This document shows, one piece after another, positions 36,895 through 50,525 of a stretch of DNA of 64,000 nt. The translations under genes and the position numbers were made by a program. Source of the stretch: Brachyhypopomus gauderio (taxonomy: Eukaryota > Chordata > Actinopteri > Gymnotiformes > Hypopomidae); contig NW_027506894.1 of assembly GCF_052324685.1 (NCBI RefSeq), positions 1 through 64,000 on the forward strand, in the 5' to 3' direction. Below the pieces are notes generated by a model. That model saw only the letters and a program-made list of their open reading frames with translations, did not search any database and was not told where the DNA came from. Positions within the stretch are counted from its first letter, which is position 1. Each line of letters starts with the position of its first letter.

Positions 36895-37632
36895 GTCTTA
36901 CATGTTGGCCCTTGGCATGCACCTGGGATAGAAAAGCTTGGTATGCCTTATTCACCCCTGGCAGTCTTCAGCTGAAATGTCTCTGCAGCCGGGATCCATT
37001 GCATCCAGGAGGGACATTTGGTCATGGGGCCGATGATCATACGTGTTTCTCTGTGATTCCTCTGGGGGGTGTTGTGGGAGTATAGGGTACGGGGCCCTAC
37101 CCTATCCAGTCCCTGTACAAACGGAGCAGGAGCTTGGTTCACATGGCTGGAAGTAAGTCAGACTGGTTACCTGTGGGAGTTGGACTCTGCCCTTTGTCAC
37201 CGATTCTGTTCATAACTTTTATGTACAGAATTTCTCAGCGTAACCAAGTGGTGGAGGGGGTTCAGTTTGGCTCTGTCTTAGAGATAAGATACGGAGCGCG
37301 GTCATCTGGGAGAGACTAGGAGTAGAATCACTGCTCCTCCATGTGGAGAGGAACCAGTTGATGTGGTTTGGGCATCTGGTCCAGATGCCACTTGGGCATG
37401 TCCAGCTAGGAGGAGACCCCCCCCCCCCCTCCCCAAGACCCAGGACAAGCTGGAGAGATTATATTCCTCCTGGGAACGCCTCTGTATTCCCCCAGAAGAG
37501 CTAGAAGAGGTGGCTGGGGAGAGGGAAACCTGGGCCTCTTTGATTAGGCTACTGCCCCCACGACCCAAACCCCATTAAGCAGATGAAAATGAATGGATGG
37601 ATGGATGGATGGATGGATGGATGGATGGATAC
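36895..37632 (+). mobile_element. Internally deleted LINE fragment with ATGG tail, unit B
   Basis: Orthologous to 13510-14240, with the same internal deletion, so the deletion predates the unit duplication. The poly-C tract near 37419 and the ATGG tail differ in length. Confidence 0.75.
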
Positions 37633-38110
37633 CAAAAACTAGTACCGGGTCCTAAAGCCCTGCAGATACCCCACAATACACAATTAGGTGCTTCCGTTAC
37701 ATAAATATTTACTTTAAATTGTTTTGTTGCACTCCTATGTAATGAGTAAATATAAAACCTGAAATCGAGTTAGTGGACGTTTCCCTGATTCAAGTACTTG
37801 ATAGTAAACTGGCGCCATCTGGTGGAACAATAATAGTTTTTCACCTCCTTTATTTCTTTACTAAAGCTCCTCCTCCCTGTACACGCCTGCCTGTATGAGG
37901 AAGTAAATCTGGGAATGCCACACGAGTCTTTATTAATTCTGCGTTCAGGTGAGTTATAAATATTATGAGAACCTCTTAACTCTGGTATTTACTTCTTTCT
38001 GCCTTATTTCTGAAAGGAGTCTAAACTCCCTCAGCTGGATAAAGGACTACAGTGACTGATTCTCTCCTGTGCTACTGTGTTTATTACAGAAGATCTAAAA
38101 GTCAAAGTGA

Positions 38111-38278
<168 letters not shown>

Positions 38279-39466
38279 TAGCAGTTCTGGGAAACCAAGG
38301 GATCTCAAGAATGTCCAGTTTGTAGGAGAAGATCTTCAAGAGATGATCCTCCTTGTAATCTTGCACTAAAGAACCTGTGTGAGGCTTTTCTAGCGAGCAG
38401 GAGTCAGAGATCTTCAGCAGGGTCTGAGGTTCTCTGCAGTCTGCACAATGAGAAACTCAAAGTCTTCTGTCTGGAGGACCAACAGCCTGTGTGTGTGGTG
38501 TGTCAGATTTCAAAGGCACATAAAACTCACGACTGCTGTCCAGTAGAGGAAGCTGTGTGTGACTTTAAGGTATGAAAATGTCACACTTTAATGTTTTTAC
38601 AACTGTAATGTTTTTCCAGTGTTTACAATTATCTTGAAATATATGTTAGACAGGCTAGATTAAATTTGTCAGATGATAAGATTTCAGACAGCTAAATCAG
38701 ACCTTCATTCACTGTGAAACTTAATATAAATAAAAATATTTATATACAACCTGCTACAATTTATCAAACATCTCCATTTGATAGTAAAAGGATGAAAAGG
38801 AATCAAAGTAATCACACCATTTTGTTGTCGTTATAATCTCTGTAATCTCCAGCACATCTATACAGATACAGTGATGAGTCCTGTAAGACTCACACTGTCC
38901 TCTACTAAACCCGTATTTTACAGAACAAACTCAAGACCTCACTGGAGTCTCTACAGCAGCATCTGAAGGTCTTAGAGGAACATAAACAAGTCTGTGAGAA
39001 AACAGCAGCACACATTAAGGTGAAAGGTCACTCTGAGTTCTGAATGGTGCCGTGATCACTGTCCACGTACACCATAATGAAACACACACATTTGGACAGT
39101 TTATATTTCCTCATCATCTCCCATTACAGTATCAGGCCCAGCACACAGAGAGGCAGATAAAGGAGGAGTTTGAGAAGATCCATCAGTTTCTACGAGATGA
39201 AGAAGCAGCAAGAATAGCTGCACTGAAGGAGGAAGAGGAGCAGAAGAGTCACATGATGAGGAGGAAGATTGAGGAGATGAGTGGAGAAATAGCATCTCTT
39301 TCAGATCAAATCAGAAACACAGAGAAGGAGATGGAAGCTGAGAACATCCCGTTCTTACTAGTAAGAATCACTCAGTCTGTCTCTCACTTAGACATACGCT
39401 CAAAACATGTTAAATACACCAATGTAGATGAAAAAGAAAATATATCACTCTGACCACCATCTTTCA

Positions 39467-39510
<44 letters not shown>

Positions 39511-39544
39511 AATGCACACAAAAAGTAAAATGTTTTGACATTTG

Positions 39545-39582
<38 letters not shown>

Positions 39583-40176
39583 GGGTCTTTAGACACATTG
39601 ATGTTATTATCATATAAGGAAGATGCATGTTTTACCCTCATATAAACAAAATAACTAAAATCTGATTTCACTTTCTGTGTTTGTCCCTCTGTTTCCTTCT
39701 CAGAACGTGTCGTCCACATTGAAACAGTACGTGATTATTATTTCTGTTTGATCTCCATATTGTGTTACACATTGTGTTTGTGAAATTATTCTGATCAGAT
39801 CTTCAGTATGTGGTTTTTTAATAATATGGTATTTTAATAATATAATATCTTTATACATTTCCAGAGTTCATCACACCCCAAAACAACATGAGAAGGTGTC
39901 AGGAACTCTGATCAATGTAGCAAAACATCTTTCCAACCTGAAGTTCAGAGTCTGGGAGAGAATGCAGCAGATTCTCCAGTACTGTGAGTTTTGGTGTTCT
40001 TTGATTAATTAGAGTAATTCTGTTCTCCTCATAATTAGAACTCTATAGAGAAAGAAACATTAACATTGTGTGTTTGGTACATTAACTATTCCAGTATTAA
40101 AGGCTGTATTAGTATAAACAATGAGGGGGATGACCAGTTGACTGCTGGTCTGAGGAGTCAGTCCATGAGGAGATCT

Positions 40177-40380
40177 ACACCACCCACTCTCCACCTCTAC
40201 ACCACCCACTCTCCACCTCTACACTACCCACTCCACACCACCCACTCTCCACCTCTACACACCACCCACTCTCCCCTCTACACACCACCCACTCTCCACC
40301 TCTACACCACCCACTCTCCACCTCTACACCACCCACTCTACACCACCCACTCTCCACCTCTACACACCACCCACTCTCCC
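40177..40380 (+). repeat. 24-bp minisatellite in TRIM B intron 5, first block
   Basis: The same unit as in copy A, roughly nine shortened copies, ending at CTCTCCCTGGGACATC. Confidence 0.95.
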
Positions 40381-40627
40381 TGGGACATCACCACCTCCAC
40401 CTGCTCCTCCATCCTGTCTCCTCCTCCATCCTGTAAATAATGAAGATACTAGGGGTCTATAGGAAGTCCGGTACTCTGAGTCTGAGTTCCATGGTTCTCT
40501 GTCCTTGGGGGACCAAGCGTGTCGGCTGAGATCCTCCCATATCATTGTGTCTGTCTCTGTCCCTGTCTATGTCCCTGTCATCATTTTTGAGTCTGCGTTT
40601 GTCTGATTGGACAGACGTATATAAAAA

Positions 40628-40705
40628 TTGTCACGCTACAGTTCTGGACCCCTCCTTTTGGGCGTGTGTTTATGTTGTCTACGTCTAGTTATGTCCGTCT
40701 GTGTA
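40628..40705 (+). mobile_element. Truncated LTR start in TRIM B intron 5
   Basis: Starts TTGTCACGCTACAGTTCTGG and then GGACCCCTCCTTTTGGGCGT, matching the first ~78 bases of the solo LTR read on the minus strand from 54247. It breaks off directly into a second minisatellite block. Confidence 0.7.
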
Positions 40706-40893
40706 TCCACCTCTACACACCACCCACTCTCCACCTCTACACACCACCCACTCTCCACCTCTACACACCACCCACTCTCCACCTCTACACACCACCCACT
40801 CTCCCCTCTACACACCACCCACTCTCCACCTCTACACACCACCCACTCTCCACCTCTACACACCACCCACTCTCCCCTCTACACACCACCCAC
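40706..40893 (+). repeat. 24-bp minisatellite in TRIM B intron 5, second block
   Basis: About eight units of the same minisatellite, separated from the first block by about 325 bases. Confidence 0.95.
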
Positions 40894-41099
40894 GTTATAA
40901 TGATCTAGATAAGGCATATGGGGTTTCTGTCCATACTAACAGGGTTATATGAAAAAAACTGTCCTTTAAGAAAAAACAAAGGGGATTGCAAATGCATGCA
41001 AAAAGAAAAATAGCCTATTATATAATAGATTTTAAAAACAAAGAACAAAAGAAGCAGAATACAAATATAAGAGGTAAAAAAATAAATTAATAAGTATTA

Positions 41100-41640
41100 T
41101 CAAATCAAATCAAATATATTTGTATTGCGCTTTTCACAACACATGTTGTCACAAAGCGCTTTACAGGATTTACAAGGTTAACAATACTATGGTCCAAATC
41201 CCTAATGAGCAAGCCAAAGGCGACAGTGGTGAGGAAAAACTCCCTATGATGGTGGGGAATAGGAAGAAACCTTGGGAGGACCAAGACTCAAAAGGGAACC
41301 CATCCTCCATTGGGCGGCCCGTTAACACACAAATTACACAAAAACAAATTATACAGATGAATACACAAGTTACAAACAAATCACACAATCAGGCTAAGTA
41401 TAACTTAAACTAGAATGAAAGTTCTGGGCCAAAGTAAACATATGAGTCTTTAGTAGCGATTTAAACATTGAGACCGTGTCTGAGTCCCGAATAGAGGCAG
41501 GAAGATTATTCCACAATTGTGGAGCTTTAAAAGAAAAGGCTCTTCCACCTGCTGTGATCTTTTTGATCCTAGGAACAGTTAATAACCCTGCGTCCTGCGA
41601 GCGAAGTGAACGTGCTGGGTTGTAATGATCTCACTTCATG
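41100..41640 (-). mobile_element. LINE 3' end (RT C-terminus plus UTR)
   Basis: The minus strand reads NPARSLRSQDAGLLTVPR, then AFSFKAPQLWNNLPASIR and SMFKSLLKTHMF before a stop, the C-terminal signature of L2-type LINE RTs. The UTR follows and ends in ATTTG repeats (read as CAAAT on the + strand at 41101). Confidence 0.82.
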
Positions 41641-41990
41641 TTGATTATTTAATTTAATTTAAATTAGATTTTTAAAACATATCGCCCTGTTATTCCTATA
41701 TCTGACACGGTTAACAGACACAGTCTCAATGGTTTGGTAGGTAGGGAAGTAAGTTCTACTAAAGAATGGCCGTTGGAAACCATTTTTTTTTTTTTTCCAT
41801 TTTTGGGTGATGTTGTCCTTAACCGTCTGTCTGTCTGTTGTCAGACTATTATGAGACTTAGTAAGAAGTATTACTATGAGAAAGTACTGGAGCAGTGTAG
41901 GAGTAATATAATTTGCTCTCAAAATGGCAGGGAAAAAATGCACAACAAAACAAAAATATGAAGATGAACAGAGGACGTTTTTAACAGAGT

Positions 41991-42137
41991 AGGCAGCCCT
42001 AGCCCGGCACCCGGGGAGCAGTTGGGGTTATGTGCCTTGTTCAAGGGAACCTCAGTCATGGCCTCAGGCCTGGGAATCAAACCCACAACCCTCTGGTCAC
42101 AAGACCAGTTCCCTACCACCAGATCATGACTGCCCAC
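41991..42137 (-). mobile_element. tRNA-derived SINE
   Basis: Minus strand: GGCAGTCATGATCTGGTGGT resembles an A box region, and GGGTTTGATTCCC a B box, about 40 bases apart. The body that follows (CTTGAACAAGGCACATAACC) is a common fish SINE sequence. Confidence 0.7.
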
Positions 42138-42180
42138 ACACTGTTTTTGTGTGACATTTACAATAAATCTGAGCAGAGGC

Positions 42181-42309
<129 letters not shown>

Positions 42310-43127
42310 GGATGGTTGATGTTCAAGCGTGCCCATGTGTATGATGTGATGTTTGTTTATGTTGTATAACCAAAATAAACTTCTAATTCAATTCAACACA
42401 CATCATCACCATCACTTCCCTCTTATCAACCTACTGCAGCATTTCACTCAGAGTAAAGGGCCTGCAGTCTGTAGATGTGACCTCATCACATAAACACATG
42501 AAGAACATGATGATTCATTCTGTTCTCTCTCCTCAGACCCTGTTACTCTGGACCCCAACACTGCACATCCAGACCTCCACCTGTCTGATGATCTCACTAC
42601 TGTAGAATGGAGACCACAGAACTCACTGCTTCCTGATAATACAGAGAGATTTGATGTGTGTGCGTGTGTCCTGGGCTCTGAGGGCTTTAACTCAGGGACA
42701 CACTGCTGGGATGTTGATGTTGGAGACAGTGAAATATGGGTACTGGGTGTAATTATAGAGTCTGAAAGGAGAAGGGGAGGGAGGGTCTGGGGTTCAGTGT
42801 TGAGTCTGGGCTCCCTTATGGGCAATTACTGGACACAGTGCCCAGGACAGACACGTCACCTCCTCACACCTACAGAGGAACTGCAGAGGGTCAGAGTTCA
42901 GCTGGACTGGGACAGGGGGAAAGTGACATTCACTGATCTTCTAACCAGTTCATACCTGCGCACTATAACACACACTTTTACTCACACTGTTTTCCCATTA
43001 TTCTATAATAAAAGTTCCTCTCCTATGAGGATCTTACCAGCAAAGATATCAGTAACAGTGGAACAGCAAAATTAATGTTGCCTTGAATTAATCTGCATAC
43101 ATGTAATAATGAACATTGTATAATATA

Positions 43128-44358
43128 CAGTCCCTGACATAAGTTCTGTCGCTTATCCATGTTTTGGAAACAAAAGCTTATAACCTGACTTTAAATTCAT
43201 CTATTCGTTTTAGAAATGACTCATATGAGAGCTGAAACCCTCCCAAATGAGATTTAATTTACGAAAATAAATTTGCTTCACTGCAGAAATATTGATCATT
43301 TAATGAACACAGAAAGGTCAGATTTTGGCAAGACAAAAGTTGTCGCCCACAGAAAGTAAGGTGAAAATCAAACAAATAATTCACTTCATATACAAATATA
43401 TGCTTCATAACACTGGTGAATGACGTTGTGGTGCTATTAGAGCCATATTTAATATTTTGTGTGACTTCCACGAGTTTGAAGGACCGCATCCATGCAGTTC
43501 GACAATGATTCATACAATAGCAAAGAACGCAGTCTTACATGCCTCCCAGAGTTCATCAAAATTCTTTGGTTTTGTCTTCCAAGCTTCCTCTTTCATCCTA
43601 CCCCAAACATGCTCATTGATGTTCATGTCTGGTGACTGGGCTGGCCAGTCCTGGAGCACCTTGATCTTCTTCGCCTTGAGGTACTTTGATGTAGAGATGG
43701 ATGTATGAGATAGATCACTATCCTGCTGAAAAATTTGGCCCCTTTTATGATTGGAAATGTAAGATGTAGCTAATACTTCTTGATATTTTTAGACTATTGA
43801 TATTGCCTTCCACCTTGCAAATGTTTCGCACACCCCCATACTGAATGTAACCCCAGACCATGATCTTTCCACCACCAAACTTGACTGTTTTCTGGGTGAA
43901 TCTTGGATACATACTGAAGATTCATCTGAGAAATCCACCTTCTGACACTTTTCCAGCGTCCATCCATTTAGCAGGCTGTGAAACCTTGGCAAATGCCACA
44001 CGGTTTTTTACCTGCCTTTTGTTTAGTGCTGGCTTCTGGGCACTGATTCGACCATGGAGGCCATTTTGAGACAGAATCCTACAAACTGTTCTAGTTGACA
44101 CAGGGACTTGAGGTGACCAGGCCTGGTGGAGCTCTGCTGCAGTGGAAGAGGGACTGGCTTTGGATTTTCTAACCAACAAACGTTCCTCCCAAGCAGTTGT
44201 CTTGTGGAGTCTGCCGGACCTGGGCTTGTCAAAAACATCTCCAGTCTCTTCAAATCTTCATATGAGTCATTTCTAAAACCAATCGATGAATTTAAAGTCA
44301 GATTATAAGCTTTTGTTTCCACAACATGGATAAGCAACAGCACTTATGTCAGGGACTA
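43128..44358 (-). mobile_element. Second Tc1-like transposon, long inverted repeats
   Basis: The ends CAGTCCCTGACATAAGT are inverted and the similarity of the two ends runs for about 100 bases, flanked by TA. Minus-strand transposase remains are in several frames: a helix-turn-helix N terminus with RTVCRILSQNGLHGR near 44060, WSGVTF near 43850, and DWPAQSPDMN near 43640. Frameshifts have broken it. It inserted in the TA-rich gap between TRIM B and the older Tc1 remnant. Confidence 0.88.
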
Positions 44359-44365
44359 TATATAT

Positions 44366-44690
44366 ATACTGCTCAAAAAAATTAAGGGAACACTAAAATA
44401 ACATCCTAGATCTCAATTAATAAAATATTCCAGTTGCAAATCTTCATTTATTACATAGTGGAATGCGATGAGAACAAAATAACATAAAATGATGAATAAT
44501 AATAATAAATAATCAATATTATCCCATGGAGGTCTGGATTTTGGAATACTCAATATCAAAGTGGAAAATCAAATGACATTCAACATCAGTGGAAATTCCT
44601 CTAGACAAGTTCAAATGAGTCTCAGTAGTGTGTGTGGCCTCCACGTGCCTGTATGACCTCCTTACAACACCTGTGCATGCTCCTGATGAA
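44366..44690 (-). mobile_element. Truncated copy of the first Tc1-like element
   Basis: Matches 22141-22450, including the terminal TACTGCTCAAAAAAATTAAG and the GTGTGTGGCCTCCACGTG segment. It then stops abruptly at CTCCTGATGA, where unit C begins. Confidence 0.9.
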
Positions 44691-45630
44691 GAACAACTGC
44701 AGAACAACTGACGGATGTTCTCACGGACATCTTCAACATCTCCCTGAGCAGCTCCACTGTCCCAACGTGTCTCAAGACCACTACTATCGTCCCCGTGCCA
44801 AAGAAGTCCACAGTGTCCTGCCTCAACGACTACCGTCCCGTCACACTCACCCCCATCATCATGAAGTGCTTCGAGAGGCTAGTCATGAGGAACATCAAGA
44901 CCCAGCTGCCCCCTTCACTAGACCCCCTGCAGTTTGCATATCGTCCCAACCGCTCCAAGGACGATGCCATCACCACCACCCTTCATCTCTCCCTCACCCA
45001 CCTGGAGAAGAAGGACACCTACGCCAGAATGCTGTTCATAGACTTCAGTTCAGCATTCAACACCATTGTCCCACGTAAACTCATCGGGAAACTAATCCTG
45101 CTGGGCTTAAACACACCCCTCTGTAACTGGATCCTGGACTTCCTGACTGGGAGACCCCAGTCAGTCCGGATTGGGAACAGCACCTCCAGCACCATCACAC
45201 TGAACACCGGGGTCCCCCAGGGCTGTGTTCTGAGTCCTCTGCTGTTCACCCTGCTGACTCATGACTGTGTAGCAAAACACAGTTCAAACCACATCATTAT
45301 GTTCACTGATGATACAACAGTGGTGGGTCTCATCAGCAAAAGTGACGAGTCAGCGTACAGAGAGGAGGTGCAGCGGCTGACAGACTGGTGTAAAGACAAC
45401 AACCTTCACCTGAACGTGGACAAGACCAAGGAAATGGTTGTTGACTTTAGGAGAACACGTCACTCTCACTCTCCGCTCAACATCGACGGGTCCTCTGTGG
45501 AGATCGTCAAGAGCACCAAGTTCCTTGGTGTCCACTTAGCGGAGAACCTCACCTGGACCCTGAACACCAGCCCAGCTGCAGAACACCAGCCAACACCAGT
45601 TCTACAGCCAAGAAAGCCCAGTAGTAGATG
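44691..45630 (+). mobile_element. CR1/L2-group LINE copy C (3' half only)
   Basis: The frame 44795-45670 encodes RT from [18 protein letters not shown] through [12 protein letters not shown] and [13 protein letters not shown] to FTDDTT. The endonuclease and N-terminal RT are absent because the unit begins inside the LINE. FTDD is shared with copy A but not B. The end of the frame keeps an extra CCCAGCTG relative to A and B. Confidence 0.9.
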
Positions 45631-46159
45631 TAAAAAAGGCGCAGCATGTAGTGTTAAAAGTGCGAGGTGAAGGTCTCGTGGACTGTTATCAACGAGGTGT
45701 TAATGAGTCCACAGCTTTTGGAAAGAAGCTGATTTTCAAACTGTTTGTCCGTGTGTGGTGTGTGTGCTGGTCCACAGATGGCAGCATCTTGAAGAGAGAG
45801 TGTCCCCAGTGTGAGTGTGCAGCTGCAGTCTGCTGGAACGGATAGTGTCCATGTTGGAGAGATCAGGCCCACAATTTATTATGGAATCAAAATGTGGACC
45901 AGTAGTCACTCTTGCACTATTCTAGTATTTAGTCCTGTCACACATGGTGGTCACTGCCTACAGCCAGAGTTTAACATGGACTGGATCCTGCCAGAACAAG
46001 ACATGGTACCTCTGATATTTGGAGTACTAACATTTACTGCTGAACTGAACATGGTCTGTCATCTAAATAAATTGTTAAACATCTGTTCTGGGGTCTGAGT
46101 CCAGTGAGGAGCTGTGTTGTGTTAATAACATGATGCCGTCACCTGTTAAGCATCTAGAG

Positions 46160-46471
46160 CAGGGGTAATCAATTAAATCTTTCCGCGGTCCATTTTTGGC
46201 AGATAGCTCAGACCTTAGGTCCGGGTCCGCGGTGTCGAACGAAAGTTGTTGAGCGGGGGGGGGGGGGCGCGCGAACGTAACACTCAAATGGTAACACTCA
46301 AATGGGTGGAGAACGTAACACTCGTCTGAAAATAAATTCTCCGGTTTAAAATATAGTCTCCCGTTAAATTTTTTTTGGCATTTGGGTCCGTATCCAGTTA
46401 ATCAGGAATGTGATTGGGTCCGGACAGGACGGCGTTCGGGTCCGGATCCGGTGATCATTTGGTGATACCTG
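46160..46471. mobile_element. hAT-type MITE (312 bp)
   Basis: Flanked by perfect ATCTAGAG duplications (46152-46159 and 46472-46479). The ends are CAGGGGTAATCAATTAAATC and, inverted, CAGGTATCACCAAATGATCA. No coding capacity. It lies in DNA that units A and B lack. Confidence 0.9.
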
Positions 46472-46514
46472 ATCTAGAGACAATTAAAGTCGTAATATAG
46501 AATCATTATTAGCC

Positions 46515-46556
46515 CAGTGGGTGAGTGGGTGGGTGGGTGAGTGAGTGAGTGGGTGC
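46515..46556 (+). repeat. GTGA/GTGG microsatellite, unit C (short)
   Basis: Only about ten tetramers remain or ever formed here, against 330-395 bases in A and B. Confidence 0.9.
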
Positions 46557-47359
46557 TTCGGTGTAGTTTGCGATGCGTGGAGCTCGGACACAGACGCTGG
46601 TGTTGACGCTCTGAAGATGCTCGTTTATTGTGAAATAACGAACATACTACACATGCGGTTACAGATGCTCCATTTATACATAAATGTTACAAAAGCAGCG
46701 TCACAGCGTTAATGAGATAATGTATACTGATCTATACATAAAGAAAAGATCAGAGTTTATGCAAACTGAAGAGTCATTAGAATGAAAAACAAACGCATTG
46801 AGGCACATGTCATGAGTACCGTGTTTACTGTTATGTATTATTCACCAGTTTAACCAAGTTGTCCCAGGTGATGAATAGCTAAGAGTTACTTGTTTCTTGT
46901 CGTGACCAAAGTTATATTTTAGTATATCTAGCACTGGTTCAATTTATTCTTTTGACCTTTGTTTCTTCATACTGTATCAGAGTTCTATTGTATGGTTGTG
47001 TTTTAAAGAGTTAAAGATCTGTTGCTGATTACAACTTAAAGTGATGATGAGGTCTTAAACATTTTTGGAAGGTCTTTAAAAAATCTTAGAAGGGTATTGA
47101 TTTTAATTTCAGTATTTCTGCATATACACTATTGTATCTCACTTATATTAGTAAACAACCTTCCGCCATTTTTTCTCTGCTCTGAACACCTTGTAGCGGG
47201 ACTATAGTTGTCTTGTAGTCCCGCTCCATAGTATTATTCCTTCATTGTACAGTATAATTCCTATCTGCATTCTGTGTTTCAGTCTAGCATTTTGTTGTAT
47301 TCTTTTAAATAAATATTCATTATCTTGCATTTGCGTCACCCCTGCCTTTGACAAGCGTT

Positions 47360-47530
47360 ACACTGCTGTCCAGTAGATGAAGCAGTGTGTGACTTTAGGG
47401 TATGAAATGTACACTACTGTTTTGGTTTGACTAATGTTTTCCCATATTTATGATTATCTTGAAATATATGTTAGAAAGATTAGAATTTAACAGTGAAACA
47501 ATATAAATAAAACATTGATACACAACCATA
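47360..47530 (+). pseudogene. Relic of TRIM exon 1/intron 1 boundary, unit C
   Basis: Same relic as in units A and B; here the splice-donor region reads CTTTAGGGTATG instead of CTTTAAGGTATG. Confidence 0.75.
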
Positions 47531-47954
47531 CCCACTCCACACAGTCACACACATATTCACCACACAGACACACACATACAACTCTCTCATACCCACTACA
47601 CATACACCACACACACACATACTGTATATACATCTCTCTCATACACACTCTACATACACACATACACCACGCAGACAGACACATACATACATCTCTCTCA
47701 TACACACCCTACAGTAACAGTTTTGCAGTAAAGGTTATATTTTACAGTATTAGGGACATTACTGTACATTGTGGCCTAACCCAAAAAATAATTATCGTAA
47801 TTGTAAACATAATTAGCCATGGTCCCATATGTGTAAAAATACACATATACAAAAAAAGCCACACAAGGGGGAAAAACAGAATACAAAACTGAACAGTCTT
47901 GTTATGTGTAATCTAAACGGTCTTCAGCAGTTGGCCACATGTTTTCATCCACAT

Positions 47955-48673
47955 CACATGTGATGTTGGCCCTTGCCATGCACCTGGGATAGAAAAGCTT
48001 GGTATGCCTTATTCACCCCTGGCAGTCTTCAGCTGAAATGTCTCTGCAGCTGGGATCCATTGCATCCAGGAGGGACATTTGGTCATGGGGCTGATGATCA
48101 TACGTGTTTCTCTGTGTTTCCTCTGGGGGTTGTTGTGGGAGTATAGGGTACGGGGCCCTACCCTATCCAGTCCCTGTACAAACGGAGCAGGAGCTTGGTT
48201 CACATGGCTGGCAGTAAGTCAGACTGGTTCCCTGTGGGAGTTGGACTCTGCCCTTTGACACTGATTCTGTTCATAACCTTTATGTACAGAATTTCTCAGC
48301 GTAACCAAGTGGTGGAGGGGGTTCAGTTTGGCTCTGTCTTAGAGATAAGATACGGAGCGCGGTCATCTGGGAGAGACTAGGAGTAGAATCACTGCTCCTC
48401 CATGTAGAGAGGAGCCAGTTGATGTGGTTTGGGCATCTGGTCCAGATGCAACATGGGCATGTCCAGCTAGGAGGAGACCCCCCCCCCCCCCCCCCCCAAG
48501 ACCCAGGACAAGCTGGAGAGATTATATTCCTTCTGGGAACGCCTTGGTATCCCCCCAGAAGAGCTAGAAGAGGTGGCTGGGGGGAGGGAAACCTGGGCCT
48601 CTTTGATTAGGCTACTGCCCCCACTACCCAGACCCAGATAAGCAGATGAAAATGGATGGATGGATGGATGGAT
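47955..48673 (+). mobile_element. Internally deleted LINE fragment with ATGG tail, unit C
   Basis: Orthologous to 13510-14240 and 36895-37632, with the same loss of the FADD region. Poly-C of about 20 near 48480; shortest ATGG tail of the three. Confidence 0.75.
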
Positions 48674-49207
48674 ACCAAAAACTAGTACCGGGTCCTAAAG
48701 CCCCGCGGATACCCCACAATCCACAATTAGGTGCTTCCGTTACATAAATATTTACTTTAAAATGTTTTGTTGCACTCCAATGTAATGAGTAAATATAAAA
48801 CCTGAAATTGAGTTAGTGGACGTTTCCCTGATTCAAGTACTTGATAGTAAACTGGCTCCATCTGGTGGAACAATAATAGTTTTTCACCTCCTTTATTTCT
48901 TTACAAAAGCTCCTCCTCCCTGTACACGCCTGCCTGTTTGAGGAAGTAAATCTGGGAGTGACACACTAGTCTTTATTAAGTCTGCGTTCAGGTGAGTTAT
49001 AAATATTATGAGAACCTCTTAACTCTGGTATTTACTTCTTTCTGCCTTATTTCTGAAAGGAGTGTAAACTCCCTCAGCTGGATAAAGGACTACAGTGACT
49101 GATTCTCTCCTGTGCTACTGTGTTTATTACAGAAGATATAAAAGTGAAAGTGAAGTTTGTACAGAAGGAGACATTACAGAGAAACAGCACAGCAGCTGTT
49201 GGAGGAA

Positions 49208-50451
49208 ATGGCTGCTACAATCCCTCTGTCAGAAGAACAGTTTTCATGTCCTGTGTGCTGTGACATCTTCAGGGATCCTGTTATACTGTCATGTAGCCAC
49301 AGTGTGTGTAAAACCTGTCTGCAGCAGTTCTGGGAAACCAAGGGATCTCAAGAATGTCCAGTTTGTAGGAGAAGATCTTCTAAATCCAGCCCTCCCTGTA
49401 ATCTTGCACTAAAGAACTTGTGTGAGGCTTTTCTAGAGAGCAGGAGATCTTCAGCAGGGTCTGAGGTTCTCTGCAGTCTGCACAATGAGAAACTCAAAGT
49501 CTTCTGTCTGGAGGACCAACAGCCTGTGTGTGTGGTGTGTCAGATTTCAAAGGCACATAAAACTCACGACTGTTGTCCAGTAGAGGAAGCTGTGTGTGAC
49601 TTTAAGGTATGAAATGTACACTAATGTTTTAACTGTAATGTTTTTCCAGTGTTTACAATTATCTTGAAACATATGCTAGACAGTCTAGATTAAATTTGTC
49701 AGATGATGAGATTTCAGACAACTAAATCAGACCTTCAGTCACCGTGAAAATATAAATAAAATACTGATATACAACCTGCTACAATATATTATAGATCTCA
49801 ATTTGATGGTAAAATTATGAAAAGGAATCATAGTAATCATGCCATTGTGTTCAGTCGTTATAATCTCTGTAATCTCCAGCACATCTATACAGACACAGTG
49901 ATGAGTCCTGTAAGACTCACACTGTCCTCTACTAAACCCGTATTTTACAGGACAAACTCAAAACCTCACTGGAGTCTCTACAGCTGCATCTGAAGATCTT
50001 AGAGGAAGATAAACAAGTCTGTGAGAAAACAGCAGCACACATTAAGGTGAAAGGTCACTCTGAGTTCTGAATGGTGCTGTGATCACTGTCCATGTACACC
50101 ATAATGAAACACACACATTTGGACAGTTTATATTTCCTCATCATCTCCCATTCCAGTATCAGGCCCAGCACACAGAGAGGCAGATAAAGGAGGAGTTTGA
50201 GAAGATCCACCAGTTTCTAAGAGATGAAGAAGCAGCAAGAATAGCTGCACTGAAGGAGGAAGAGGAGCAGAAGAGTCACATGATGAGGAGGAAGATTGAG
50301 GAGATGAGTGGAGAAATAGCATCTCTTTCAGATCAAATCAGAAACACAGAGAAGGAGATGGAAGCTGAGAACATCCCGTTCTTACTAGTAAGAATCACTC
50401 AGCCAGTCTCTCTCTCACTTAAACACACGTAAAATGTTTTGACATTTGTTT

Positions 50452-50525
<74 letters not shown>

